Positions 10,703 through 22,741 of a stretch of 64,000 bases of DNA are shown here, in pieces (position 1 is the stretch's first letter; the number at the start of each line of letters is the position of its first letter). The translations under genes were made by a program, and so were the position numbers. Origin of the DNA: Ypsolopha sequella (taxonomy: Eukaryota > Arthropoda > Insecta > Lepidoptera > Ypsolophidae); NCBI GenBank assembly GCA_934047225.1, contig OW203986.1:16557221-16621220 (forward strand), read 5' to 3'. The notes beneath the pieces were generated by a model, which did not search any database, had not been told where the DNA came from, and saw only the letters and a program-made list of their open reading frames with translations.

Positions 10703-11359
10703 GGAAGAGTAACACGTATTGTGTGAATTTCAACTAGCTACATACACGGAAGCCGGAAACTGGCTGGCGTTAGTACTCGTCTATACGAACAACTTTTCGT
10801 GAAATCGAGAAAAAGAAAATCTGTTGTTTCATACATTTTGTTCGGGTAGCTCGTATGTAACTTTTCTATGTACAGCTGATTTATTTTCGCGATTCGAGAA
10901 TTTGTTCCATAGTAAAAGTTGATCGTATGGACGAGTACTATCGCCAGTTTCCGGCTTCCACAACATAAAGGCTGCAGCTGTAGACCCTGTGCTGCCAACT
11001 CAGCACTTTCGGTGCTAGATCTAACACCATGTTCATATATTTAGCACTGAAAAATTATGTACAGCACCTAGCACTATTTAGCAGTCATACAAGACCTGTC
11101 TCACATACGAAATTCCCCAAGATATTCTTAAAAAATAGGGAAACAAGATGTGTAGGTACATAATTTACAACAAAATATTTGTCTTACTTGAAATTTTTTT
11201 CTAATTGATGTTTTCTAATTTGTAATGTAACCTACTCTAAAAACAATGGATTTCGCTGTAAATCATGTAAAAATATTTTTATTTGATGTATAGAATATTT
11301 TGTTTTTTATTTTTGGAAATTCATTAACCATAGTATCGAGTTGTCAACCCTGTGTAGAC
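10703..11359. other. Noncoding sequence
   Basis: No supported gene. A short inverted motif (ccggaaactggc against gccagtttccgg, about 10751 and 10941) suggests another small foldback of about 210 bp. Confidence 0.4.
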
Positions 11360-11494
11360 CCCTGTGACAGACGGGCGGACGGACGGACGGACGGACGGAC
11401 GGTCGGATGGACGGTCGCACGGACGGACAGACATACAGCGGAGGCTTAGTAATAGGGTTCCGTTTAGCACCCTCGGGTGCGAATCCCTAAAAAA
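11360..11494 (+). repeat. End fragment of the lepidopteran repeat, (GGAC)n tract
   Basis: A GGAC/GACG tandem tract, then 'ttagtaatagggttccgttt' and 'ccctcgggtgcgaatcccta'. This is the same end arrangement as at 10619-10702. Confidence 0.55.
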
Positions 11495-13394
11495 TCGAAC
11501 AAAAAGAAATTCAAAATCGTTAGATCATCCATCTCTATCTGACAATCTTATGTTCTAACGGTAAATTAACGATCGAATATTTTGCGAGTTTCGATCCAGT
11601 ACCAAAGAGTTAGAACTCTGGTCATTACGGCACGTTTTGTTAGCGGGGCGAAAGCAATACGAGCTTTCAATGGCCCCATCAAGTGCGGGCTTGGAAAGTC
11701 GCCAACTCTAGCTTGACAAAAATCATAAGCGCCAAATCTCCATTCCTTATAATCATTATTACCATTTTAAGTAGAATGACAAAATTCCTCGGACCAGGAT
11801 GTTAACCTGCGATCTCTTGCATTGTCTTTCTAAGTACTTACTTATTTAAAATTGTATGTGCTGAGCCTTGGTTAAACGTGAATAATAAAATAAATTAATT
11901 ATTAATACATATAATGTGTTAAGAACTGACGCGACCAACTCAGTTGTGGGCGTTCACAAATGTCATGATGTTTAATTTCGCTACAATATGCACGCTACAT
12001 GAAACTTGCGAAGACAATACAGTCGTTCCGATTTCGTCACGATCGCAAAATTGAAAACTTTTTTCTGGAGAAACATGATTTTGGCAAGACTGCAGACGTT
12101 TTCAAACATTATTTTTAGTTGTTATCAATCTAAGTGGACAACATTTTCGATGGGTACGGAACCTTAAAAAATACCGTTCCAATAGCGTATTGCAATGTAC
12201 CTTTGTAACTGCAATGTATTCAAAAACAATGTATCGAATTCGTCAGCAAACATTTCCATTTACAATAGCCTCACATCATGTTTCATGATATGTGAGTTTC
12301 ACAAATATGAACCTAATGCAATCTTTATTTATTATACAGGTTGCATTTTTATTTGTGGAAAACATAAATTTGGTATCCATGAAATTTCATCATAACTTTA
12401 CGTAAATTTCATATTGTGTATTATAAAAATGATTGAAAAAAATTGTGAAAAATAAGATTTTGTTGTAAGTAGCTGCTATTACATTTTAGTAAATAATGAT
12501 TTGGAAATCATAAGAACTTTATTTAAAATTAGGTATGAAAAAGATTTTTTATAAAAACGTTCATGAAAAAGAAAACACCATTTATGATACGTAGGTATAT
12601 CGACCAGAAAAGTACAGACAAAAAATTACATCTTTACTAGTCTGTTTAAAAGAAAAATTGCCTGTAGATAAAATAATAATCATACACGGCATAAAATACG
12701 AAAATGACACTTGTTTTCTGAAAGAACAATACACAAACTAATGATAAAACATAAGATGAGCTTTTAAGGCACTACCAAAAAAAAAATGGGGTTTTTTCGA
12801 ATCCATTTACTCCTATATAACGTCATCTACGTATTTCATTATTGGGTAAATGTTTATTGAGTATTTGATTAAGATTTTAACTGAAGGAAAACGCGATTGG
12901 ATAAAATTTGCTCGATATAGAATTTAATTACGAAAAGACCTCTAAATTGTTTTATTTTTTTCTGTAATTTTTAAATCCTAACTACTTTTCATTGTGAAAT
13001 TGCATTCAAAATGTGGATATTATGTATTTGTTAAGTCTCCTTGAAAATCTTTTTGACAAAATAGCTTAGTACATTTTATATTAATATAAAACCGACTTTT
13101 TGCCACTTTTAAACGAATCCGTCCCACTCGCACTGAAGGTTTTTTCGCATATGGAGTAACAGGGACGCTAAAACTTTTACGTAGCGCCTTAACGTTGGAA
13201 TACATTGTTCTCAGCATTCGACTGAAATATCGTCATCACCTTTCATTTTTCCTGGTGATGATACATACTAATTCGAACTCTTTCTTATTCTTGATCATCT
13301 AACATTACCAAGTAGTATATCGTCAACAAGCATTTACCTCATCAATAAATAGGTACACTGAATTTTTATAATTCGTAATACATATATACCAATC
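11495..13394. other. Noncoding sequence
   Basis: AT-rich with short random frames. A 'gggtacggaaccttaaaaa' fragment at 12152-12170 again comes from the lepidopteran repeat. Nothing else recognised. Confidence 0.4.
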
Positions 13395-13520
13395 AGTAGG
13401 TTAATAATCCGTACCCTTATTATGTGAAAGTGTGTTTGTTAGTTTGTCCTTCTTTCACGCAGTAACGGAGCAATAGCTATTTCAATGATTAGTTTTTTGT
13501 TTGAAAGTTGATTTCAAGGT
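13395..13520 (+). repeat. Fragment of an 'aatgcgaaag' type repeat
   Basis: 'gtgaaagtgtgtttgttagt' followed by 'ctttcacgcagtaacggagc' resembles the internal part of the Helitron-like element at 5700-6298 and related moth repeats. Boundaries uncertain. Confidence 0.35.
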
Positions 13521-14861
13521 TTTATATCTACGTATTAAATTTTGTTTTTATTTTCAGTCTGATTATAAAAATTAAATCTTCAAAAACAGTTCGCCATCCA
13601 TTTCCATGACGTGATTCGTAATCATTTTTTACAGCTGACAAATTTCAAAAATGAAATTAATGTTGCTGTTAGCTTAATCTTGTCTCATTCATACACAAAA
13701 GAAATGACATAATTTGGATTTGTCATTCCTAAAAAAAATGAAAAATGTTAGTACTGAAAATTGAGTTTCCTTCAAATTGTCTATAGAAAACGGCAATTTA
13801 ATACATATGTAAAGACCTAATATATATCTTCTAACCAAAATCCTATAAAAAAACCTACTTATTCTAATAAAGTCAGACGCGCTTACTCAATTTCCCACTA
13901 CTCTACTTTAAAAAGTTCAGCTACGTTTATTGCCATTGTGTTGCATCGTCCATGGGTCATCTTTCGATTTATGAGAAAATAAAAATAATCAGCCAGCAGC
14001 ACCAATCCAATCAGCACCATGTAGTACCATCACCTCGTACAGCTGTAGGCCGCGGAGCTTTCAACACCACTTGTGGTCTCACATCCTCTTGTCTTGGCCC
14101 ACCGGGATCATCTCTTATTGGAACCGTTCACGAATATCACCAGCTACAAAATCACAACGCAAACAACGCATGTTCCAAGCTCTTTATTTCAACTTAAAAA
14201 CATTAATCCGCCACGAACGGAAACGATATAACATGTCATATAGTTCAGATTCTTCTAGCACAACCATCGAAATATTTCGATGAGCACAACCAAGAACTGC
14301 CAAGAAGGCAAGAAGGCATCTAAAATAGTGATAAATTAAATCGTTTATAAATATATTGTATTTTGCTTTTATAAGCTTTATTTATTAGATAATATCAAAA
14401 GTAATCAACACCATCTGTAGAGAAACCTAATTTTTCTACTACCTTTATGAAAAAGTTCCATTTAATAATCGAAATTAGTTATGAAAATCGAACTTTCCGG
14501 GCCCCGTTGCGGAATGACTATTAGGCAGGTCAGTTTGAAATATCGTATTGAAATTTCATTTATTGCAAAATTAGGTTCTTTTTGACGTTTGTCTTCATTT
14601 CATGCTAAATTAGGTTCTTTTTGACGTCCTTAATTTGTCTTTACAACCAAAATTCCCTGCGTTCCGATTCACGACATAATCGATTATATCGCGTCTGACA
14701 CTCTTTTTTCGCAAAATGATACTGGCCACATATAAAAGCCGCCGGCCGAAGCCTAAAAAAAAAGGTAAAAACCGCGCCACGCTTTGCAAAGTCAAAAAAT
14801 ACATTAAATTTGAAAGGAAAAAGTAAATATTTAAATACATAATTCAGGTAGTGGAAAAAGT
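13521..14861. other. Noncoding sequence with unassigned repeats
   Basis: The stretch 13950-14200 has an exon-like composition but no consistent frame; it looks like a dispersed repeat. 14480-14780 has 'ttaggttctttttgacgt' twice and resembles 63420-63660. No gene is supported. Confidence 0.35.
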
Positions 14862-14996
14862 ATCGTGCGCGACGAGTAAAAATGGGTTTTCTTACCCTCG
14901 GAATGTAAGCTTTGTCGAAACTAGCTTCATTCCTCGGGCAGAGAATATAAAGTAGTCTCGGGTAAGAAAATCCGCCATTTTATACTCGTCACGAAA
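14862..14996. mobile_element. Foldback element, GACGAGTA ends
   Basis: 'gacgagtaaaaatgg' plus 'ttttcttaccctcgg' on the left pairs with 'cctcgggtaagaaaa' type sequence and 'ccattttatactcgtc' on the right. About 135 bp, noncoding. Confidence 0.5.
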
Positions 14997-15309
14997 CATA
15001 CTATTTTATTTTTTTAGAAAAAAGTTTCTAAAATTGTTTACCGGTGTCACTTTTACTTTTTTATTATCATACCTAACTTATATGCCATGTTTTTTTTGCA
15101 TTCGATGACGGCCTCATACCGAGGGTCGAAACATGTTGAGTATTTTTTTTTTATTCTAATAAATAATCATAGGTGATCAATTAAATAGTGTACAATGATG
15201 TGTATATATATATATATATATATACACACTACACAACTAGCAACTTCATCTATAATAAGTAATTTTCAATGGAATTTGTACGAAATTTTAATATTAAGTT
15301 GGTCGACTA
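14997..15309. repeat. Noncoding with (TA)n microsatellite
   Basis: A perfect (TA)n run at about 15203-15224 is flanked by GTG and CAC, making a simple palindrome. The rest is AT-rich without features. Confidence 0.6.
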
Positions 15310-15540
15310 TTATTCGTTAACTTGTATGAAAAGCTTACTTAGCTGTGACAGTTTTCCTTATAACTTCGTTATAAATACTACGGCCGTGAATGTTTTCACA
15401 TATCGACAAAATATCGTTTAGCTGGCAGGGGGGGGACACTTAACAAAAATTAGCAATTTAGCAATTAAAGCTTAATAACTCGCAAACGGATCCCTGAAAC
15501 GAAAAATGGTTTTCACAAACCCGTAATATTGTTTTCACCT
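15310..15540 (+). repeat. Internal fragment of the lepidopteran repeat
   Basis: 'cttacttagctgt', 'ttcgttat', 'gctggcaggggg', 'gacacttaacaaaaatta' and 'aaagcttaataactcgcaaa' match 10218-10380 in order. Confidence 0.55.
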
Positions 15541-16959
15541 CACTAGCTCGAAAAGCGCGCCTCTGTGCTTACAACCAGTGAGCAAAGGTCGATTTTGCTC
15601 ACTCGGTGAAGAAGTGTTTTAAATTAAGAACGCTGCGAATTGTTCAGAAACTCCATATCCTTTGCTCAAGAGAAAGAGAGACAGCAAACATGAGCATGGC
15701 GGCTATCTCATTCAATCTATATGGATTCTATACACTTTGGGAGGCTATACACAGCCCCACAGCTTGTCGGATACCCTAGACAAGGTAAACTTCTCGAAAT
15801 CCTGTGTATGGCCTCACAATGTGTATGGAATCCGTACCATAGGCTATTGACTCCGAATAAACAACTGACCTCTATAGTAATACAAGTAGCTAGGCTGGCT
15901 ATTGATGACCAGATAATGATGAAATTTGATTATCGACATTTTGGCGCTGATCGCTACAGTGGGTCACGTGAGCGTACTCGGAACTAATGATAAAGATGAG
16001 AAAATGTCGTTGTCTAGTGTCAATTTAAGTTCCCGGTACGATCGTTTTGAATCGGCACAAAAAAGGACTGTCATTTTGTATGGCAAAACATGTCCATTTA
16101 TTGTATTGCTAGACTACATCAGTGGTATAAACAAATGAACTTCTATCGGAAACGGATAGATACAGTAAAACGCCCGCGTGGTTTGCGTTTTCGATCGGTT
16201 TATCAATTTTTTTCTAATTTTTCACGGCTTTTGGGATTCAATTAACATTCCTTTCATTTTATTTTATGTGCAATATTTATATACGTTGTAGTATTTAAAA
16301 AAAAAACATTGAAATCTCATAAGTTCGTTAGAAAAGATCGTGTGTGAAATTGATTTTGTTTCTTGTGCCTTTGAATCCCTCACTCGCTAGCTTGCTCGGG
16401 ATTTTATCTCGGCACTCGCAATTAAAAACATCTTTGCTCTCTTGTTGCACAAATAATTATTATGTACTCCCATACTGCAATAAGGCAATTGCAACATCAA
16501 AAGCAGTTTTATAAGTACCTAGGTTGTTTATCATCCGATCTTATTACATAATAACACCCCGATTCTGTGCTGCGATTGGCCAAGTCCTAAAAAGCTAAAA
16601 TGCATGCAACTCATAGTTTTCACTGTTAAAAAGTTATGAGATATATAGAGCCAGGCCCCTAACTCTTTAAGGTCTAACCCTACAAATCCTACGTGTTGTT
16701 AAAAAAGTATCGCTTTCTGACTGATGGAATCTCCAACTCCATAAACCTCGTGGCACCCAATTTGATGTCAATTCTTTTTTCGGCGAAGCTGACAATCCTG
16801 CACTGCCTTTGTACTGAACTGGGTCCCTTTTTCACATTAATGTTTTTGGTGGGATAACATTTACATTGAGGTAACAAGAATTACAACAGTATTAGTATCC
16901 CGTTTCTGGTGTTGACTATTAAGCATATTGCGAGAGTTAGTTCTAGGTAGCCTGTACAG
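15541..16959. other. Noncoding sequence downstream of SMNDC1
   Basis: No gene is supported. Short overlapping frames near 15660-16140 have no recognisable domains. Confidence 0.4.
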
Positions 16960-17012
16960 TTTATTTTCAACATGAAAGCAAAGAATAAATTTGCTGGTTT
17001 ATACAAATAAAT

Positions 17013-17018
17013 TTTATT
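17013..17018 (-). terminator. SMNDC1: AATAAA poly(A) signal for SMNDC1
   Basis: Minus-strand AATAAA, 154 bases beyond the stop codon at 17172-17174. A second AATAAA lies at 16960-16965. Either could direct cleavage; this is inferred from position only. Confidence 0.5.
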
Positions 17019-17171
17019 ACTATTACATTTTACAACATTAAAACAAGTTCTCTCGCACATAATATTAGGAAAAATCAGCGGTATCAAATGGAGAAGTACT
17101 TACAGTACTCCAGTGTATAATAACGAAATGAGTATACCACTATTGCTAATATTAACTACTGAGCCCTACTT

Positions 17172-17445
17172 TTATCCGCCCTTTTTCCACTTTTCACCAG
17201 GAGTGAACTCAGTCATGGGTTTGCCAGAAATGCCGCAGGTGCCAATGCCCACTCTGCCAGCGAGAGTTTCAGGGGATGCAAATATGCTTTTAGTTCTTAC
17301 ACCTGGTTTTTTCAAGGATTTGGTGTGGAAATTTAACCATTTGTTCTTCTCGCTCTCTCTCTCTTCCTCGATTTGCTTAAATCTCTGTTGTTTCTTCTGC
17401 TTTTTCTTCTTGAGGTATTCTCGGCTAATCCCTGGTTTTCCAGAC
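17172..17445 (-). CDS. SMNDC1: SMNDC1 (SPF30) coding exon 4, C-terminus
   Basis: Follows a good acceptor (tttttcag). It encodes about residues 151-241: a Lys-rich charged segment (KKKKQKKQQRFKQIEEERES) and the family's conserved tail motifs KSIFASPETLAGRVGIGTCG and SGKPMTEF, then TAA. In the human protein this region lies after the Tudor domain and is the most conserved outside it. All exon phases agree: exon 3 ends with two bases of a Lys codon that the first base here completes. Confidence 0.93.
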
Positions 17446-18458
17446 CTGAAAAATTTAAATATTAAAACACAATAATTGCCGTTCAAGTGACATTATGTTT
17501 AGATTTATTAAACATTAAATGATGCATGCTTCTTCTCTTCCCGATTTACTTGAGAGCCATTGAACGAATTTTCATTTAGTTTTTCCTTTTAATCAGTAAA
17601 TGCTACATTGACTACAGATACACTTAGATGAGGGCTATTGAGGGGAATTTTAAGGTGTTTAAGGTTTTAGTATTAGTTGGGCCACAAATTCTTAAACTAA
17701 ATTAAAATTATGCACATCGAGGCAAGTAAAATTTACTTTACATTCTTGTTTTGGGATATGTAAACATGGAGAAATTCCTTTTAAGCATTGGATTTTTTTA
17801 TAAATTTTATAATGTTTATATTACGAAAGGCTTTGTATAACCCTTTAAATGTTAAAATATATGAATGGTTAGCAGAAAAATAACTATTAAGAGGGTAACA
17901 CAGAATAACGGTACAAAACGCACATCTTAATATTGTTTTGCTTACTTATGAATAAAAAGTATGCAATAAATGCGTTTTAAAGCAATTCGCGGAATTACTT
18001 AGTAAGAAGTAGGTTTTCATAGGAAAATTACGTCATTTTATATGTTAGATTTTGATTGCATTCAATTACAATTCTGTTCTGTGGTAAACACCCTTTTAAG
18101 TTTCTTAATTGAATGCAATAAAATGACATAATTTTCCTGTGAAAACCTAATTGTTACTAATTTCATCGCATACTTTTGTTTCAAAAGTAAGGAAAACAAT
18201 ATTAAGATGTGCATTTTGTACCATTGTTCTGTTTTACTACCTTAAGTACCTACTATATTTAAAAAAGGTTACCTAACATTTGATTTAAAATTCCATTTCC
18301 TGTAAAGGTTCCCCAAATAAAAATAAATTGATTATATCTCAAAGTGCAAGTTGTCATGTAATCTGCCAACTACTCGTATATTGCCCTGTCAGCAATGAAG
18401 GATTTTGTAAACCAGTCACAAGATCATATTTAGTAAAGCCTAAAATAGTTTTACTTAC
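17446..18458 (-). other. SMNDC1: SMNDC1 intron 3
   Basis: GTAAGT donor at 18458 and TTTTTCAG acceptor at 17446. It contains a foldback MITE at 17895-18240; the rest is AT-rich. Confidence 0.8.
17895..18240. mobile_element. About 346-bp foldback MITE in SMNDC1 intron 3
   Basis: Outer arms 'gtaacacagaataacggtac' and the complement of 'gtaccattgttctgttttac' pair. Inner arms ('acgcacatcttaatattgtt', 'ttttcataggaaaattacgt', 'gattgcattcaatt') also pair in order. The whole segment can fold back on itself. Confidence 0.7.
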
Positions 18459-18605
18459 TTTCCCTCATCACCACTTGAAGGTCGCTTGGAACCTGCACTT
18501 ATCTTCTTGACATCATTTGGAGAAACTGCCTCTAGAGTTGAATATCCATCAAATTTTACTTTCAGTTGGTTTTTTGTAACTTCTTCGACAATAGCTTCAT
18601 AAAAC
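18459..18605 (-). CDS. SMNDC1: SMNDC1 coding exon 3, Tudor domain second half
   Basis: 147 bases, phases 2 and 2, acceptor ttttag and donor GTAAGT. It encodes FYEAIVEEVTKNQLKVKFDG and YSTLEAVSPNDVKK, matching the beta strands of the SPF30 Tudor fold (family: 'CYEAEIEEID ... FAGYGNAEV'). Tudor domains of SMN and SPF30 bind symmetrically dimethylated arginines on Sm proteins; SPF30 is needed for tri-snRNP joining the spliceosome. The exon ends in a low-complexity SAGSKRPSSGDEGK linker. Confidence 0.93.
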
Positions 18606-19580
18606 CTAAAATTTACAAAGCATACAATATTTTTTCTGACATCAAATGTGCTATGAACAGACACTTCACTCTTGAATTGACAAAATCATGTACTACTTAG
18701 CTTAGATATGCACAAACATAAATATAAATCACTGATTTTACTCATTAGAAAATACTAAAGCAAAGCAGTGTAAAGCAAATGTGACCAACAGCTTACGATA
18801 ATGACTACCAATTTCATACCTTTTCAATAAAGTTATAAGTGAAATTGAAAGAGAAAATCATTTATTATTCAAAAAAGAAAAACAAAACAACACCAAAAGA
18901 AAATGTATGTAATTTGGGGCAAAGTGGAATAAACTCAGCAAATGCTACAAGGGTGGTGCTTGATTTTACTTTGTCAGATATGTAACATTTTGTTGCAGGT
19001 AGGGTAGATAGTGGAAAATAAGTTATGTTTAAGTAATATACATATATACATATAATATACATATTAGTTACAGAATTTATAGTATTGTTCTTAAAATAAC
19101 AGTGTACAATTGTAAACATACATGGACTGTGTTGTAAGTATGATTTTGCAAGGATAAGGACTACTATACAGGTGCTTTATTAATAAACAGCTAATAACAT
19201 TATATAGTCAGAAATTGTCTGGTAGAGCCATAACTGAAAGCAGTTACTAAGCAACAATTCCACAACTATATACTGACTGGATAAGTCACTCTCCACCCAT
19301 GACATGACACTGCATGGGGTGTATGGGCAGGCTTGTTTCATTGAGTGTGTGCGAGAGATGGTGAGAGTGACACACTCTCTCTCTCTAACAAGTCTGCTGC
19401 CCCACCCCCCATGCTATTCCATTTGTCGTCATCACCCTTGTAACACAGCAGGCGAAGAATAACTTATCCTGTTTGTCTTTAGTAACAAAACTGGTGTCAA
19501 AAATGACAATACTGTGAGGGCTATGCATATTATATTGTATATGATTTTAGTACACCATACACTCCTTATAGTAAAACTAG

Positions 19581-19809
19581 CAGTGGCGTTATTACCCTAG
19601 GGCCAAAAGGGCCATGGCCCAGGGCGGCATGCTGTGCGGGGCGGCACAAGCAATTAAGAATTAGCTATTTTTATTAATTATCTCAATTTTTAGCCTACAT
19701 CAACACACTGTTGGATTTTATTATTGAAATATTTTTGCTTTTTTTTCGTTATTTTACGGGGCAGCAAACCTTACAGTCCCAAGGCGCTTAATCTTAAAAT
19801 ACGCCACTG
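19581..19809. mobile_element. hAT nonautonomous element, copy 1, perfect 8-bp TSD
   Basis: Ends CAGTGGCG and CGCCACTG, flanked on both sides by the same 8 bases AAAACTAG (19573-19580 and 19810-19817). An 8-bp target duplication with CAGTGGCG-type ends is the hAT signature. 229 bp, no transposase. A longer relative lies at 58531-58912; they share 'taccctagggccaaaagggc' and 'cctacatcaacacactg'. Confidence 0.85.
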
Positions 19810-20078
19810 AAAACTAGTCTGACAAAATCTGACCAAATGTATATCATGGGAAGTCAAAGAATTAACAGAAAAGGGCCATTAAATAAAAATAGATGCAGGT
19901 TCACCACGTGATTGGTTAATCTATTAAATTAAAATTGAATTAATCCAGCTGGTGACCATCACTGCAGCTCATCACTAACTGAGTTATCATTTTTCTGTTC
20001 TTTTCTGTTTGTCTGGCATTTTGTACAAACAACAGAGCTGAAACTTATTAATTTTCTCTTTTCTACCTATGTAATTAT

Positions 20079-20305
20079 CCCCCAGTTTCTGAAAGGCCAA
20101 TCAATGTTAACAGTAGATTAAAAAATAATTATCTGCGGATTAAGCCATAAAAAGTGGGAATTTTACATTGAAATCAAAAATTAACTAAGTTAATTATTGA
20201 TTCATCACTATTCAGACTTCATATATGCTTTATTTTCACCGTTATTTGCAGTTAAAGTTTTTTTGATCTACTGTTAACTTTGATTGGCCTTTCAGAAACC
20301 GGGGG
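20079..20305. mobile_element. Foldback MITE, CCCCC(A/G)GTTTCTGAAAGG ends
   Basis: 'gtttctgaaaggccaatcaa' at the left is inverted as 'ttgattggcctttcagaaac' at the right, and the pairing continues with 'gttaacagtagat' against 'atctactgttaac'. 227 bp, noncoding. Confidence 0.7.
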
Positions 20306-20677
20306 TGAGTGTTTTAAATATCTATGCAAATGTACAAAAGTGTAATAAAAAAAATATATATATCAGAGGTGATCTTGAGTTATTGCTAGTAGTGTAGACA
20401 AATTAATAATACTAATTAGAAAAAAAAGTTAGAAGTTTTATTTTCATACTTATACATCATTACTGATCCTGAGTTATCTGTTTTGATAGCTATTAGGGTG
20501 ATGATGTTGATGAGATTATACTCAATTACGATAGGACTTTTTAGAAATCAAGCAGATAAAGAAGCCCGTGTTGTGTATATCCATCACAATTGTTGCATTT
20601 AAAACCATGCATTGCCTGCAGCAATGAACTGTGCAAAGGGTTGGGGCGACGGATGTGTAATAAAATAAACAACTACG

Positions 20678-20812
20678 GTGTTACTACAAAACGGTGTTTA
20701 ACTTTAGACGGTGTTTAAATCTGTTGCTGTCACTTTTTTACGATATGAAAGAAAAGATGACAACAACAGATTTAAACACTGTCTAAAGTTAAACACCGTT
20801 TTGTAGTAACAC
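20678..20812. mobile_element. 135-bp foldback with about 60-bp arms
   Basis: 'gtgttactacaaaacggtgt' and 'ttaactttagac(g/a)gtgttt' on the left are inverted on the right with only a few mismatches around a short loop. Noncoding; a young hairpin MITE. Confidence 0.75.
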
Positions 20813-20854
20813 AGCTATTTTTTACCAGTCAAAATGACAGATAACATACATAGT

Positions 20855-20943
20855 CACAAACTTATCTGTTCCGGTGGGCCAAACTAACATGGTTTCTATA
20901 TTCACTATGTCACAGTCTTCACCACCGGAACAGATAAATTTTA
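20855..20943. mobile_element. MITE copy 1, 'cttatctgttccggtggg' family
   Basis: Shares 'cacaaacttatctgttccgg', 'tgggccaaacta' and 'ccggaaca' with 22634-22741. The left and right parts are inverted. Confidence 0.6.
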
Positions 20944-21188
20944 GGGTTGTATACAAATAAGATGCAGAGAGCATTGGAAATTATTTGCGATGGTTGGTGC
21001 TTGCTTCAATGTTTGTCAACCCGTTGCACACTTCATCACTGCGGGTGATGAGTTGTGTTAAATGCAACATATGTTGGAGAGAGTGAATGTGTGTGTACTC
21101 ATGAACACACACACAATTTCAATCCTAATAGCAATTGAAATAGATAATAGTTATATTGTTATTTATTATTAACTTTGTTGCCACTTAC

Positions 21189-21451
21189 TCTCCATCAGCT
21201 CTCCACTTAGCCAGACATTTTTCACCTTGATACCACTTGGTTGTACTCCTCTCTGTGGATATATCTTCTTCGGCAGCCAACAGCGACGCTGTAACATCAT
21301 CATCATTACTAGAACCATGAATTTTGGGCACGTTTGATTCACCTTCTTGAGTTTTAATGAGATCTTGTGTTAATTCAATTACTTCTTCTAGATCCCCCTT
21401 CAATTTCAGGAGTTCTTCATTCTGAGGGTCCGTAAGTAGCGCTGCCTCGAC
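21189..21451 (-). CDS. SMNDC1: SMNDC1 coding exon 2, helical N-terminus and Tudor start
   Basis: 263 bases from an 'atag' acceptor to a GA|GTAAGT donor. It encodes VEAALLTDPQNEELLKLKGD, then LEEVIELTQDLI, which closely matches the conserved SPF30 N-terminal helix ('LQEVIELTKDLL'), an acidic Ser-rich linker, and KWYQGEKCLAKWRADGE, the first strands of the Tudor domain. Note that the frame continues upstream of the internal Met. Confidence 0.93.
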
Positions 21452-21541
21452 CTATGGCGAAGTGAGAAATAAATAAAATACGATTATTTACCAAAGCTAT
21501 TGCAAACAAGATTTGGATCTTATATGTGGTTTAAAACATAC

Positions 21542-21583
21542 CTGTTGCAGCTGCAACGTATAGTTTCGTAAGTCGTCTGCCAT
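21542..21583 (-). CDS. SMNDC1: SMNDC1 coding exon 1, start codon
   Basis: ATG at 21583 encodes MADDLRNYTLQLQQ and stops at CAG|GTATGT. The family begins in the same way ('MSEDLAKQLASYKAQLQQVEAAL'), and the next exon continues with VEAAL in phase 0, so the start is well supported. Total predicted length is 241 aa against 238 in human. The minus-strand promoter should lie at about 21600-21720. Confidence 0.9.
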
Positions 21584-21599
21584 ACTTTGGATGTATATT

Positions 21600-22633
21600 T
21601 AGATTGATGTTTTATCAAACCATTTATTGTGAAATTATTCTCACACAATGAAAATTAAATAGGGTTGTCTTGTCTGTCAAACAAAACTGTCAAATAATAC
21701 ATGTTGCGGTCCGATTCACAGTCACAGCCAAGAAGCTTATAACCATACAGGGCTGCGTTCATAAAATAAGGGCCGCGACACGCGTTCTAATGCCATCTCT
21801 GTCGCACGCGTTGAAAATTGTATACGCTATTTTGCTGTAAGTGTTTAACCTGACGATATTTTTAAGGAAGTGTCTATTGTATGTATTTTATTCTATCCTA
21901 GATGTAATGTGCCCGCGTCGAAAATATAATAATAATTTTAAAAAAACCTAGAGGAGATGATTGTGAGTGACGTTGCATGTAGGAGATAATTTCTAGAATT
22001 AATTATTATATAAAATTAATTCTCTGGAAAAATTATTTGATGTTCAATTTGCATTTGAAGTTGCGTTGTATGATGCATGTTTACGATGTTTACGTTTTTG
22101 CCACGTATTTAGAACAGAGGGGATATGCCATTTAGGCGCCGCCTGTGTTTCGAGTATGCTCAGAGGAACTCATTCGCTGAGAGCATGCCTTCACGCCGAT
22201 TAGTCGTAGGTGAGACACGGCGTGCGGAATGTCGAAAGCCTTGTTGTACTGTAATTGCGTGCAGAAGCAAAAGTGGAACTGCATGTTCATCAAGTGAACG
22301 TGTTAGTTAGCATCGGTAAGTATTAAATCAGTAAAGTAATCACACATTTTTATTGTGATGGATGTAATTGCTGTGCACGCGTGGAATCGAATCCCATCCT
22401 CGACACCACTTTTGTAGTGTATTGCAGGGAAACAATAAGTTATCTTGAGATATTTATTTATTAAATTGAGTAAAACAATTACAAAGAGCTGACATTTTGT
22501 AAGAGAGCATAAATCAGGTAGATCCTATATTAAAAACATGAATGTCTACTTTATGGTATGGATGTTTCCCGGTTTATACTCCCAACATTTTCATTTAAAA
22601 AATAATCCATCAAAGAATATTTCGTGCGTACAA
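21600..22633. other. SMNDC1: Intergenic, includes SMNDC1 upstream region
   Basis: Upstream of the SMNDC1 start the DNA is AT-rich without a clear TATA box, as expected for a housekeeping gene. A frame at 22125-22310 shows no recognisable domain. Confidence 0.4.
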
Positions 22634-22741
22634 GTACAGAGCCACAAACTTATCTGTTCCGGTGGGCCAAACTAAAATGGCTTCTATATTGACTGTCTGA
22701 CAGTCTTCGCCGCCGGAACAAATACGTTTGTGGATCTGTAC
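22634..22741. mobile_element. MITE copy 2, 'cttatctgttccggtggg' family
   Basis: 108 bp. GTACAGA(g)CCACAAAC at the left is inverted as GTTTGTGG(a)TCTGTAC at the right, and the inner 'tgttccggtgg' against 'ccgccggaaca' continues the stem. It includes outer bases that are not obvious in the 20855 copy. Confidence 0.7.

Larger units (their letters stand above)
18606..21188 (-). other. SMNDC1: SMNDC1 intron 2, rich in miniature transposons
   Basis: 2.58-kb intron with GTAAGT donor and TTTTAG acceptor. It holds a hAT MITE (19581-19809), foldbacks at 20079-20305, 20678-20812 and 20855-20943, and an imperfect inverted repeat with CT/GT runs at about 19313-19422. Confidence 0.8.

Noticed and set aside
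13952..14283. Protein-coding exon
   Set aside because: Two overlapping frames are open, but none has conserved-looking content or matching splice sites; the sequence looks like a dispersed repeat.
22125..22310. Cys/Arg-rich 61-codon frame near SMNDC1
   Set aside because: No recognisable motif or splice context; probably chance.
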